From contig NW_027490394.1 of the NCBI RefSeq assembly GCF_050948175.1, forward strand, positions 62,001 through 126,000: a stretch of 64,000 bases of DNA, given 5' to 3'. The position numbers and the translations under genes were made by a program. Below, piece after piece: positions 28,080-41,831 of this stretch. The number at the start of each line of letters is the position of its first letter. The stretch's first letter is position 1. The DNA comes from Xylocopa sonorina. Taxonomy: Eukaryota > Arthropoda > Insecta > Hymenoptera > Apidae. Under the pieces are notes generated by a model, which was not told the origin of the DNA, did no database searches, and saw only the letters and a list, made by a program, of their open reading frames with translations.

Positions 28080-30126
28080 GAAGTGTAGACGAGGAATACA
28101 TAACACTTCGCAAATCGTATTAAATCTTTCCATGAAACATAGAAATGTGATGCGATATCGCGTTTTAAGAAGCATTAGAGCACTATTGCTACGATAGGTA
28201 GACATTTGCAAACGCTATTTCCTTGCAAGGAAGTGTCGCATTTACATTCATTTGAAGTGTAGACGAGGAATACATAACACTTCGCAAATCATATTATATC
28301 TTACCATGAATCATAGAAATGAAATGCAATATCGCGTTTTAAGGATCATAAGAACACTATTGCTACGATACGTAGACAACTGCAAACGCTATTTCCTTGC
28401 AAGGAAGTGTCGCATTTACATTCATTTGAATCGTAGACGAGGAATGCATAACACTTCGCAATGAATATTATATCTTATCATGAAACATAGATATGAGATG
28501 CAATATCTCGTTTTAAGAAGCATTTGAACACTATTGCTTCGATACGTAGACATCTGCAAACGCTATTTCCTTGCAAGGAAGTGTCGCATTTACATTCATT
28601 TGAAGTGTAGACGAGGAATACATAACACTTCGCAAATCATATTACATCTTACCATGAAACATAGAAATGAGATGCGAAATCGCGTTTTAAGAAGCATTAG
28701 AACACTATCGCTACGATACCTAGACATCTGCAGACGCTATTTCCTAGCAAGGAAGTGTCGCATTTACATTCATTTGAAGTGTAGACGAGGAATACATAAC
28801 ACTTCGCAATGAGTATTATATCTTATCATGAAACATATGTATGAGATGCGATATCGCGTTTTGAGAAACATATGAACTCTATTGCTACGATACGTAGACA
28901 TCTGCAGACGCTATTTCCTAGCAAGGAAGTGTCGCATTTACATTCATTTGAAGTGTAGACGAGGAATACATAACACTTCGCAAATCGTATTATATCTTTC
29001 CATGAAACATAGGAATGTGATGCGATATCGCGTTTTAAGAAGCATTAGAGCACTATTGCTACGATAGGTAGACATTTGCAAACGCTATTTCCTTGCAAGG
29101 AAGTGTCGCATTTACATTCATTTGAAGTGTAGACGAGGAATACATAACACTTCGCAAATCATATTATATCTTACCATGAATCATAGAAATGAAAAACAAT
29201 ATCGCGTTTTAAGGGTCATAAGAACTCTATTGCTACGATACGTAGACAACTGCAAACGCTATTTCCTTGCAAGGAAGTGTCGCATTTACATTCATTTGAA
29301 TCGTAGACGAGGAATGCATAACACTTCGCAATGAATATTATATCTTATCATGAAACATAGATATGAGATGCAATATCTCGTTTTAAGAAGCATTTGAACA
29401 CTATTGCTTCGATACGTAGACATCTGCAAACGCTATTTCCTTGCAAGGAAGTGTCGCATTTACATTCATTTGAAGTGTAGACGAGGAATACATAACACTT
29501 CGCAAATCATATTACATCTTACCATGAAACATAGAAATGAGATGCGAAATCGCGTTTTAAGAAGCATTAGAACACTATCGCTACGACACCTAGACATCTG
29601 CAGACGCTATTTCCTAGCAAGGAAGTGTCGCATTTACATTCATTTGAAGTGTAGACGAGGAATACATAACACTTCGCAAATCGTATTATATCTTTCCATG
29701 AAACATAGAAATGTGATGCGATATCGCGTTTTAAGAAGCATTAGAGCACTATTGCTACGATAGGTAGACATTTGCAAACGCTATTTCCTTGCAAGGAAGT
29801 GTCGCATTTACATTCATTTGAAGTGTAGACGAGGAATACATAACACTTCGCAAATCATATTATATCTTACCATGAATCATAGAAATGAAATGCAATATCG
29901 CGTTTTAAGGATCATAAGAACTCTATTGCTACGATACGTAGACAACTGCAAACGCTATTTCCTTGCAAGAAAGTGTCGCATTTACATTCATTTGAATCGT
30001 AGACGAGGAATGCATAACACTTCGCAATGAATATTATATCTTATCATGAAACATAGATATGAGATGCAATATCTCGTTTTAAGAAGCATTTGAACACTAT
30101 TGCTTCGATACGTAGACATCTGCAAA
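28080..30126 (+). repeat. Three iterations of a 4-5-monomer block
   Basis: A block containing TCGTATTATATCTTTCCATG, GAAATGTGATG, ATGAATCATAG, TTTTAAGGATC and the private GTAGACAACTGC occurs three times. The CAACTGC motif lies at about 28376, 29246 and 29942, spaced 870 (5 units) and then 696 bases (4 units). The middle copy has private changes at GAAAAACAATATC and AAGGGTC. A related block without CAACTGC lies near 24947. Confidence 0.75.
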
Positions 30127-31350
30127 CGCTATTTCTTTGCAAGGAAGTGTCGCATTTACATTCATTTGAAGTGTAGACGAGGAATACATAACACTTCGCA
30201 AATCATATTATATCTTACCATGAAACATATAAATGAGATGCGATATCGCGTTTTAAGAAGCATTAGAAAGCTATTGCTACGATACGTAGACATCTGCAAA
30301 CGCTATTTCCTAGCGAGGAAGTATCGCATTCACATTCATTTGATGTGTTGACGAGGAATACATAAAACTTCGCAAATCATATTATATCTAACCATGAAAC
30401 ATAGAAATGAGATGCGATATCGCGTTTTAAGAAGCATTAGAACTCTATTGCTACGATACCTAGACATTTGCAGACGCTATTTCCTAGCAAGGAAGTGTCG
30501 CATTTACATTCATTTGAAGTGTTGTCGAGGAATACATAACACTTCGCAAATCATGTTATATCTTACCATGAAACATAGAAATGAGATGCGATATCGCGTT
30601 TTAAGAATCATATGAACTCTATTGCTACGATACGTAGACATCTGCAATCGTTATTTCCTTGCAAGGAAGTGTCGCATTTACATTCATTTGAATCGTAGAC
30701 GAGGAATGCATAACACTTCGCAATGAATATTCTATCTTATCATGAAACATAGATATGAGATGCAATATCTCGTTTTAAGAAGCATTTGAACTCTATTGCT
30801 TCGATACGTAGACATCTGCAAACGCTACTTCCTTGCAAGGAAGTGTCGCATTTACATTCATTTGAAGTGTAGACGAGGAATACATAACACTTCGCAAATC
30901 ATATTATATCTTACCATGAAACATAGAAATGAGATGCGATATCGCGTTTTAAGAAGCATTAGAAAGCTGTTGCTACGATACGTACACATCTACAAACGCT
31001 ATTTCCTAGGGAGGTAGTATCGCATTCACATTCATTTGATGTGTAGACGAGGAATACATAACATTTCGCAAATCATGTTATATCTTACCATGAAACATAG
31101 AAATGAGATGCGATATCGCGTTTTGAGAATCATATGAACTCTATTTCAACGATACGTAGACATCTGCAAACGCTATTTCCTAGCGAGGAAGTGTCGCATT
31201 CACATTCATTTGAAGTGTAGACGAGGAATACATAACACTTCGCAAATCATATTATATCGTACCATGAAACGTAGAAATGAGATGCGATATCGCGTTTTAA
31301 GAAGCATTAGAATTCTATTGCTACGACAGGTAGACATCTGCAAACGCTAT

Positions 31351-31360
31351 TTCCGTCAAG
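31351..31360 (+). other. 1-bp deletion disrupting the 14-bp palindrome
   Basis: TTCCTTGCAAGG reads TTCCGTCAAGG, a net loss of one base that destroys the palindrome. The matching monomers at about 36560 and 39525 (same CGACAGGTAG lead-in) are intact, so the deletion is private to this copy. Confidence 0.8.
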
Positions 31361-33684
31361 GAAGTGTCGCATTTACATTCATTTGAAGTGTAGACGAGGA
31401 ATACATAACACTTCGCAAATCATATTATATCTTACCATGAAACATAGAAATGAGATGCAATATCGCGTTTTAAGGAGCATTAGAACTCTATCGCTACGAT
31501 ACCTAGAAATCTGCAGACGCTATTTCCTAGCAAGCAAGTGTCGCATTTACATTGATTTCAAGTGTAGACGAGGAATACATAACACTTCGCAAATCATATT
31601 ATATCTTACCATGAAACATAGAAATGAGATGCGATATCGCGTTTTAAGAATCATAAGAAATCTATTGCTACGATACGTAGACATCTGCAAACGCTATTTC
31701 CTAGCGAGGAAATATCACATTCACATTCATTTGAAGTGTTGTCGAGGAATACATAACACTTCGCAAATCATGTTATATCTTACCATGAAACATAGAAATG
31801 AGATGCGATATCGCGTTTTAAGAATCATATGAACTCTATTGCTACGATACGTAGACATCTGCAATCGTTATTTCCTTGCAAGGAAGTGTCGCATTTACAT
31901 TCATTTGAATCGTAGACAAGGAATACATAACACTTCGCAAATCATATTATATCTTATCATGAAACATAGAAATGTGATGCGATATCGCATTTTAAGAAGC
32001 ATTAGAGCACTATTGTTACGATACGTAGACATCTGCAAACGCTATTTCCTTGCAAGGAAGTGTCGCATTTACATTCATTTGAATCGTAGACGAGGAATGC
32101 ATAACACTTCGCAATGAATATTATATCTTATCATGAAACATAGATATGAGATGCAATATCTCGTTTTAAGAAGCATTTGAACACTATTGCTTCGATACGT
32201 AGACATCTGCAGACGCTATTTCCTTGCAAGGAAGTGTCGCATTTACATTCATTTGAAGTGTAGACGAGGAATACATAACACTTCGCAAATCATATTATAT
32301 CTTACCATGAAACATATAAATGAGATGCGATATCGCGTTTTAAGAAGCATTAGAAAGCTATTGCTACGATACGTAGACATCTGCAAACGCTATTACCTAG
32401 CGAGGAAGTATCGCATTCACATTCATTTGAAGTGTTGACGAGGAATACATAACACTTCGCAAATCATATTATATCTTACCATGAAACATAGAAATGAGAT
32501 GCGATATCGCGTTTTAAGAAGCATTAGAAAGCTGTTGCTACGATACGTACACATCTACAAACGCTATTTCCTAGGGAGGTAGTATCGCATTCACATTCAT
32601 TTGATGTGTAGACGAGGAATACATAACACTTCGCAAATCATGTTATATCTTACCATGAAACATAGAAATGATATGCGATATCGCGTTTTGAGAATCATAT
32701 GAACTCTATTGCTACGATACGTAGACATCTGCAAACGCTATTTCCTAGCGTGGAAGTGTCGCATTCACATTCATTTGCAGTGTAGACGAGGAATACATAA
32801 CACTTCGCAATTCATATTATATCGTACCATGAAACGTAGAAATGAGATGCGATATCGCGTTTTAAGAAGCATTAGAATTCTATTGCTACGATAGGTAGAC
32901 ATCTGCAAACGCTATTTCCCTGCAAGGAAGTGTCGCATTTACATTCATTTGAAGTGTAGACGAGGAATACATAACACTTCGCAAATCATATTATATCTTA
33001 CCATGAAACATAGAAATGAGATGCGATATTGCGTTTTAAGAAGCATTAGAACACTATCGCTACGATACCTAGACATCTGCAGACGCTATTTCCTAGCAAG
33101 GAAGTGTCGCATTTACATTCATTTGAAGTGTAGACGAGGAATACATAACACTTCGCAAATCGTATTATATCTTACCATGAACCATAGAAATGAGATGCGC
33201 TATCGCGTTTTAAGGATCATAAGAACTCTATTGCTACGATACGTAGACATCTGCAAACGCTATTTCCTTGCAAGGAAGTGTCGCATTTACATTCATTTGA
33301 ATCGTAGACGAGGAACGCATAACACTTCGCAATGAATATTATATCTTATCATGAAACATAGATATGAGATGCAATATCTCGTTTTAAGAAGCATTTGAAC
33401 ACTATTGCTTCGATACGTAGACATCTGCAAACGCTATTTCCTTGCAAGGAAGTGTCGCATTTACATTCATTTGAAGTGTAGACGAAGAATACATAACACT
33501 TCGCAAATCATATTATATCTTACCATGAAACATAGAAATGTGATGCGATATCGCGTTTTAAGGAGCATTAGAACACTATCGCTACGATACCTAGACATCT
33601 GCAGACGCTATTTCCTAGCAAGGAAGTGTCGCATTTACATTCATTTGAAGTGTAGACGAGGAATACATAACACTTCGCAAATCG

Positions 33685-36600
33685 TATTATATCTTACCAT
33701 GAACCATAGAAATGAGATGCGATATCGCGTTTTAAGGATCATAAGAACTCTATTGCTACGATACGTAGACATCTGCAAACGCTATTTCCTTGCAAGGAAG
33801 TGTCGCATTTACATTCATTTGAAGTGTAGACGAGGAATACATAACACTTCGCAAATCATATTATATCTTACCATGAAACATAGAAATGAGATGCGATATT
33901 GCGTTTTAAGAAGCATTAGAACACTATCGCTACGATACCTAGACATCTGCAGACGCTATTTCCTAGCAAGGAAGTGTCGCATTTACATTCATTTGAAGTG
34001 TAGACGAGGAATACATAACACTTCGCAAATCGTATTATATCTTACCATGAACCATAGAAATGAGATGCGCTATCGCGTTTTAAGGATCATAAGAACTCTA
34101 TTGCTACGATACGTAGACATCCGCAAACGCTATTTCCTTGCAAGGAAGTGTCGCATTTACATTCATTTGAATCGTAGACGAGGAACGCATAACACTTCGC
34201 AATGAATATTATATCTTATCATGAAACATAGATATGAGATGCAATATCTCGTTTTAAGAAGCATTTGAACACTATTGCTTCGATACGTAGACATCTGCAA
34301 ACGCTATTTCCTTGCAAGGAAGTGTCGCATTTACATTCATTTGAAGTGTAGACGAGGAATACATAACACTTCGCAAATCATATTATATCTTACCATGAAA
34401 CATATAAATGAGATGCGATATCGCGTTTTAAGAAGCATTAGAAAGCTATTGCTACGATACGTAGACATCTGCAAACGCTATTTCCTAGCGAGGAAGTATC
34501 GCATTCACATTCATTTGATGTGTTGACGAGGAATACATAACACTTCGCAAATCATATTATATCTTACCATGAAACATAGAAATGAGATGCGATATCGCGT
34601 TTTAAGAAGCATTAGAACTCTATTGCTACGATACGTAGACATCTGCAAACGCTATTTCCTTGCAAGGAAGTGTCGCATTTACATTCATTTGAATCGTAGA
34701 CGAGGAACGCATAACACTTCGCAATGAATATTATATCTTATCATGAAACATAGATATGAGATGCAATATCTCGTTTTAAGAAGCATTTGAACACTATTGC
34801 TTCGATACGTAGACATCTGCAAACGCTATTTCCTTGCAAGGAAGTGTCGCATTTACATTCATTTGAAGTGTAGACGAGGAATACATAACACTTCGCAAAT
34901 CATATTATATCTTACCATGAAACATATAAATGAGATGCGATATCGCGTTTTAAGAAGCATTAGAAAGCTATTGCTACGATACGTAGACATCTGCAAACGC
35001 TATTTCCTAGCGAGGAAGTATCGCATTCACATTCATTTGATGTGTTGACGAGGAATATATAACACTTCGCAAATCATATTATATCTTACCATGAAACATA
35101 GAAATGAGATGCGATATCGCGTTTTAAGAAGCATTAGAACTCTATTGCTACGGTACCTAGACATTTGCAGACTCTATTTCCTAGCAAGGAAGTGTCGCAT
35201 TTACCTTCATTTGAAGTGTAGACGAGGAATACATAACACTTCGCAAATCATAGTACATCTTACCATGAAACATAGAAATGAGATGCGATATCGCATTTTA
35301 AGAAGCATTAGAACTCTATTGCTACGATACCTAGACATCTGCAGACACTATTTCCTAGCAAGGAAGTGTCGCATTTACATTCATTTGAAGTGTAGACGAG
35401 GAATACATGACACTTCGCAAGTCATATTATATCTTACCATGAAACATAGAAATGAGATGCAATATCGCGTTTTAAGGAGCATTAGAACTCTATCGCTACG
35501 ATACCTAGAAATCTGCAGACGCTATTTCCTAGCAAGGAAGTGTCGCATTTACATTAATTTGAAGTGTAGACGAGGAATACATAACACTTCGCAAATCATA
35601 TTATATCTTACCATGAAACATAGAAATGAGAAGCGATATCGCGTTTTAAGAATCATAAGAAATCTATTGCTACGATACGTAGACATCTGCAAACGCTATT
35701 TCCTAGCGAGGAAGTATCACATTCACATTCATTTGAAGTGTTGTCGAGGAATACATAACACTTCGCAAATCATGTTATATCTTACCATGAAACATAGAAA
35801 TGAGATGCGATATCGCGTTTTAAGAATCATATGAACTCTATTGCTACGATACGTAGACATCTGCAATCGTTATTTCCTTGCAAGGAAGTGTCGCATTTAC
35901 ATTCATTTGAATCGTAGACGAGGAATGCATAACACTTCGCAATGAATATTCTATCTTATCATGAAACATAGATATGAGATGCAATATCTCGTTTTAAGAA
36001 GCATTTGAACTCTATTGCTTCGATACGTAGACATCTGCAAACGCTACTTCCTTGCAAGGAAGTGTCGCATTTACATTCATTTGAAGTGTAGACGAGGAAT
36101 ACATAACACTTCGCAAATCATATTATATCTTACCATGAAACATAGAAATGAGATGCGATATCGCGTTTTAAGAAGCATTAGAAAGCTGTTGCTACGATAC
36201 GTACACATCTACAAACGCTATTTCCTAGGGAGGTAGTATCGCATTCACATTCATTTGATGTGTAGACGAGGAATACATAACACTTCGCAAATCATGTTAT
36301 ATCTTACCATGAAACATAGAAATGAGATGCGATATCGCGTTTTGAGAATCATATGAACTCTATTGCTACGATACGTAGACATCTGCAAACGCTATTTCCT
36401 AGCGAGGAAGTGTCGCATTCACATTCATTTGAAGTGTAGACGAGGAATACATAACACTTCGCAAATCATATTATATCGTACCATGAAACGTAGAAATGAG
36501 ATGCGATATCGCGTTTTAAGAAGCATTAGAATTCTATTGCTACGACAGGTAGACATCTGCAAACGCTATTTCCTTGCAAGGAAGTGTCGCATTTACATTC

Positions 36601-39600
36601 ATTTGAAGTGTAGACGAGGAATACATAACACTACGCAAATCATATTATATCTTACCATGAACCATAGAAATGAGATGCGATATCGCGTTTTAAGGATCAT
36701 AAGAACTCTATTGCTACGATACGTAGACATCTGCAAACGCTATTTCCTTGCAAGGAAGTGTCGCATTTACATTCATTTGAAGTGTAGACGAGGAATACAT
36801 AACACTTCGCAAATCATATTATATCTTACCATGAAACATAGAAATGAGATGCGATATTGCGTTTTAAGAAGCATTAGAACACTATCGCTACGATACCTAG
36901 ACATCTGCAGACGCTATTTCCTAGCAAGGAAGTGTCGCATTTACATTCATTTGAAGTGTAGACGAGGAATACATAACACTTCGCAAATCGTATTATATCT
37001 TACCATGAACCATAGAAATGAGATGCGCTATCGCGTTTTAAGGATCATAAGAACTCTATTGCTACGATACGTAGACATCCGCAAACGCTATTTCCTTGCA
37101 AGGAAGTGTCGCATTTACATTCATTTGAATCGTAGACGAGGAACGCATAACACTTCGCAATGAATATTATATCTTATCATGAAACATAGATATGAGATGC
37201 AATATCTCGTTTTAAGAAGCATTTGAACACTATTGCTTCGATACGTAGACATCTGCAAACGCTATTTCCTTGCAAGGAAGTGTCGCATTTACATTCATTT
37301 GAAGTGTAGACGAGGAATACATAACACTTCGCAAATCATATTATATCTTACCATGAAACATATAAATGAGATGCGATATCGCGTTTTAAGAAGCATTAGA
37401 AAGCTATTGCTACGATACGTAGACATCTGCAAACGCTATTTCCTAGCGAGGAAGTATCGCATTCACATTCATTTGATGTGTTGACGAGGAATACATAACA
37501 CTTCGCAAATCATATTATATCTTACCATGAAACATAGAAATGAGATGCGATATCGCGTTTTAAGAAGCATTAGAACTCTATTGCTACGATACGTAGACAT
37601 CTGCAAACGCTATTTCCTTGCAAGGAAGTGTCGCATTTACATTCATTTGAATCGTAGACGAGGAACGCATAACACTTCGCAATGAATATTATATCTTATC
37701 ATGAAACATAGATATGAGATGCAATATCTCGTTTTAAGAAGCATTTGAACACTATTGCTTCGATACGTAGACATCTGCAAACGCTATTTCCTTGCAAGGA
37801 AGTGTCGCATTTACATTCATTTGAAGTGTAGACGAGGAATACATAACACTTCGCAAATCATATTATATCTTACCATGAAACATATAAATGAGATGCGATA
37901 TCGCGTTTTAAGAAGCATTAGAAAGCTATTGCTACGATACGTAGACATCTGCAAACGCTATTTCCTAGCGAGGAAGTATCGCATTCACATTCATTTGATG
38001 TGTTGACGAGGAATACATAACACTTCGCAAATCATATTATATCTTACCATGAAACATAGAAATGAGATGCGATATCGCGTTTTAAGAAGCATTAGAACTC
38101 TATTGCTACGGTACCTAGACATTTGCAGACTCTATTTCCTAGCAAGGAAGTGTCGCATTTACCTTCATTTGAAGTGTAGACGAGGAATACATAACACTTC
38201 GCAAATCATAGTACATCTTACCATGAAACATAGAAATGAGATGCGATATCGCATTTTAAGAAGCATTAGAACTCTATTGCTACGATACCTAGACATCTGC
38301 AGACACTATTTCCTAGCAAGGAAGTGTCGCATTTACATTCATTTGAAGTGTAGACGAGGAATACATGACACTTCGCAAGTCATATTATATCTTACCATGA
38401 AACATAGAAATGAGATGCAATATCGCGTTTTAAGGAGCATTAGAACTCTATCGCTACGATACCTAGAAATCTGCAGACGCTATTTCCTAGCAAGGAAGTG
38501 TCGCATTTACATTAATTTGAAGTGTAGACGAGGAATACATAACACTTCGCAAATCATATTATATCTTACCATGAAACATAGAAATGAGAAGCGATATCGC
38601 GTTTTAAGAATCATAAGAAATCTATTGCTACGATACGTAGACATCTGCAAACGCTATTTCCTAGCGAGGAAGTATCACATTCACATTCATTTGAAGTGTT
38701 GTCGAGGAATACATAACACTTCGCAAATCATGTTATATCTTACCATGAAACATAGAAATGAGATGCGATATCGCGTTTTAAGAATCATATGAACTCTATT
38801 GCTACGATACGTAGACATCTGCAATCGTTATTTCCTTGCAAGGAAGTGTCGCATTTACATTCATTTGAATCGTAGACGAGGAATGCATAACACTTCGCAA
38901 TGAATATTCTATCTTATCATGAAACATAGATATGAGATGCAATATCTCGTTTTAAGAAGCATTTGAACTCTATTGCTTCGATACGTAGACATCTGCAAAC
39001 GCTACTTCCTTGCAAGGAAGTGTCGCATTTACATTCATTTGAAGTGTAGACGAGGAATACATAACACTTCGCAAATCATATTATATCTTACCATGAAACA
39101 TAGAAATGAGATGCGATATCGCGTTTTAAGAAGCATTAGAAAGCTGTTGCTACGATACGTACACATCTACAAACGCTATTTCCTAGGGAGGTAGTATCGC
39201 ATTCACATTCATTTGATGTGTAGACGAGGAATACATAACACTTCGCAAATCATGTTATATCTTACCATGAAACATAGAAATGAGATGCGATATCGCGTTT
39301 TGAGAATCATATGAACTCTATTGCTACGATACGTAGACATCTGCAAACGCTATTTCCTAGCGAGGAAGTGTCGCATTCACATTCATTTGAAGTGTAGACG
39401 AGGAATACATAACACTTCGCAAATCATATTATATCGTACCATGAAACGTAGAAATGAGATGCGATATCGCGTTTTAAGAAGCATTAGAATTCTATTGCTA
39501 CGACAGGTAGACATCTGCAAACGCTATTTCCTTGCAAGGAAGTGTCGCATTTACATTCATTTGAAGTGTAGACGAGGAATACATAACACTACGCAAATCA

Positions 39601-39619
39601 TATTATATCTTACCATGAA
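33685..39619 (+). repeat. Tandem 17-mer higher-order repeat, 2958 bp, two copies
   Basis: The segment 33685-36661 matches 36643-39619 at an offset of 2958 bases (17 x 174). The match is bounded by 33684 G against 36642 A, and 36662 C against 39620 A. Shared private variants are GATATTGCG, CATCCGCAAACG, the CATATAAATG monomers, CGGTACCTAG, TTTACCTTCATTTG, CATAGTACATC, GAGAAGCGATATCG and CGACAGGTAG. The only difference I noticed is AATATATAAC (35051 region) against AATACATAAC (38009 region). Inside each copy a three-monomer (522 bp) duplication is nested: the ATAAATGAG/GATGTGTTGACG block starts at 34275 and again at 34797, and at 37233 and 37755. Confidence 0.92.
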
Positions 39620-41615
39620 ACATAGAAATGAGATGCGATATCGCGTTTTAAGAAGCGTTAGAACACTATCGCTACGAAACCTAGACATCTGCAGACGCTA
39701 TTTCCTAGCAAGGAAGTGTCGCATTTACATTCATTTGAAGTGTAGACGAGGAATACGTAACACTTCGCAAATCATATTATATCTTACCATGAAACATAGA
39801 AATGTGATGCGATATCGCGTTTTAAGAAGCACTAGAGCACTATTGCTACGATAGGTAGACATTTGCAAACGCTATTTCCATGCAAGGAAGTGTCGCATTT
39901 ACATTCATTTGAAGTGTAGACGAGGAATACATAACACTTCGCAAATCATATTATATCTTACCATGAAACATAGAAATGAGATGCAATATCGCGTTTTAAG
40001 AAGCATTAGAACACTATCGCTACGATACCTAGACATCTGCAGACGCTATTTCCTAGCAAGGAAGTGTCCCATTTACATTCATTTGAAGTGTAGACGAGGA
40101 ATACATAACACTTTGCAATGAGTATTATATCTTACAATGAACCATAGAAATGAGATGCGATATCGCGTTTTAAGGATCATAAGAACTCTATTGCTACGAT
40201 ACGTAGACATCTGCAAACGCTATTTTCTTGCAAGGAAGTGTCGCATTTACATTCATTTGAAGTGTAGACGAGGAATACATAACACTTCGCAAATCATATT
40301 ATATCTTACCATGAAACATAGAAATGTGATGCGATATCGCGTTTTATGAAGCATTAGAAAGCTATTGCTACGATACGTAGACATCTGCAAACGCTATTTC
40401 CTAGCGAGGAAGTATCGCATTCACATTCATTTGAAGTGTTGACGAGGAATACATAACACTTCGCAAATCGTATTATATCTTACCATGAACCATAGAAATG
40501 AGATGCAATATCGCGTTTTAAGAATCATAAGAACTCTATTGCTACGATACGTAGACATCTGCAAACGCTATTTCCTTGCAAGGAAGTGTCGCATTTACAT
40601 TCATTTGAATCGTAGACGAGGAATGCATAACACTTCGCAATGAATATTATATCTTATCATGAAACATAGATATGAGATGCAATATCACGTTTTAAGAAGC
40701 ATTTGAACACTATTGCTTCGATACGTAGACATCTGCAAACGCTATTTCCTTGCAAGGAAGTGTCGCATTTACATTCATTTGAAGTGTAGACGAGGAATAC
40801 ATAACACTTCGCAAATCATATTATATCTTACCATGAAACATAGAAATGTGATGCGATATCGCGTTTTAAGAAGCATTAGAACACTATCGCTACGATACCT
40901 AGACATCTGCAGAAGCTATTTCCTAGCAAGGAAGTGTCGCATTTATATTCACTTGAAGTGTAGACGAGGAATACATAACACTTCGCAAATCGTATTATAT
41001 CTTACCATGAAACATAGAAATGAGATGCGATATCGCGTTTTAAGAAGCATTAGAACATTATTGCTACGATAGGTAGACATTTGCAAACGCTATTTCCTGG
41101 CAAGGAAGTTTCGCATTTACATTCATTTGAAGTGTAGAGGAGGAATACATAACACTTCGCAAATCATAGTATATCTTACCATGAAACATATAAATGAGAT
41201 GCGATATCGCGTTTTATGAAGCATTAGAAAGCTATTGCTACGATACGTAGACATCTGCAAACGCTATTTCCTAGCGAGGAAGTATCGCATTCACATTCAT
41301 TTGAAGTGTTGACGAGGAATACATAACACTTCGCAAATCATATTATATCTTACCATGAAACATAGAAATGAGATGCGATATCGCGTTTTAAGAAGCATTA
41401 GAACTCTATTGCTACGATACCTAGACATTTGCAGACGCTATTTCCTAGCAAGGAAGTGTCGCATTTACATTCATTTGAAGTGTAGACGAGGAATACATAA
41501 CACTTCGCAAATCATATTACATCTTACCATGAAACATAGAAATGAGATGCGATATCGCGTTTTAAGAAGCATTAGAACTCTATTGCTACGATACGTAGAC
41601 ATCTGCAAACGCTAT

Positions 41616-41629
41616 TTCCTTGCAAGGAA
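41616..41629. repeat. 14-bp perfect palindrome TTCCTTGCAAGGAA (one per type-1 monomer)
   Basis: TTCCTTGCAAGGAA is identical to its own reverse complement. It recurs at 174-bp spacing in type-1 monomers across the window. Types 2 and 3 keep the outer arms but change the core to TAGCAA or TAGCGA, giving imperfect dyads. Short dyad symmetries are known to be enriched in several centromeric satellites. Whether this one binds a protein or forms a cruciform is unknown. Confidence 0.9.
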
Positions 41630-41722
41630 GTGTCGCATTTACATTCATTTGAAGTGTAGACGAGGAATACATAACACTTCGCAAATCATATTATATCTTA
41701 CCATGAAACATAGAAATGAGAT

Positions 41723-41732
41723 GCGATATCGC
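41723..41732. repeat. 10-bp palindrome GCGATATCGC with EcoRV site (most monomers)
   Basis: GCGATATCGC is self-complementary, sits about 105 bp downstream of the centre of the 14-bp palindrome, and is present in most monomers. Variants that break it are CAATATCTCG (class B), GATAGCGCG, GATTTCGCG (common from 46 kb on), GTGATATCGC and CCATATCGC. Where intact it places an EcoRV site every 174 bp. Confidence 0.9.
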
Positions 41733-41771
41733 GTTCTAAGAAGCATTAGAACACTATCGCTACGATACCTA

Positions 41772-41831
41772 GACATCTGCAGACGCTATTTCCTAGCAAG
41801 GAAGTGTCGCATTTACATTCATTTGAAGTGT
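41772..41831 (+). repeat. Monomer type 2 signature (CCTA / CTGCAGACGC / CTAGCAAGG)
   Basis: This is a representative of the second linked haplotype covering the first third of the unit. It is preceded by GATACCTA instead of GATACGTA, has CTGCAGACGC (a PstI site inside the 8-bp palindrome TCTGCAGA) instead of CTGCAAACGC, and has TTCCTAGCAAGGAA, which breaks the inner bases of the 14-bp palindrome. The three changes usually travel together through the array. The type is most frequent in the first 18 kb and is scattered singly later on. Confidence 0.85.

Larger units (their letters stand above)
41598..41771 (+). repeat. Reference monomer, type 1 start
   Basis: This is a convenient near-consensus unit for numbering, with position 1 at GACATCTGC. 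It begins with CTGCAAACGC, carries the perfect palindrome TTCCTTGCAAGGAA at unit positions 19-32, and then GTGTCGCATTTAC. The second palindrome GCGATATCGC lies at unit positions 126-135. Private changes include TTCTA for TTTTA near the end. Type 1 copies are usually preceded by GATACGTA, which contains a SnaBI-type TACGTA palindrome. The choice of start point is arbitrary because the repeat is tandem. Confidence 0.9.

Noticed and set aside
33405..38792. Several 247-266-codon forward frames in the 33-39 kb region as a duplicated gene pair
   Set aside because: Their duplication is explained by the 17-mer HOR. Frame boundaries are the TGA of class-B monomers and CATATGAAC variants, not gene ends.
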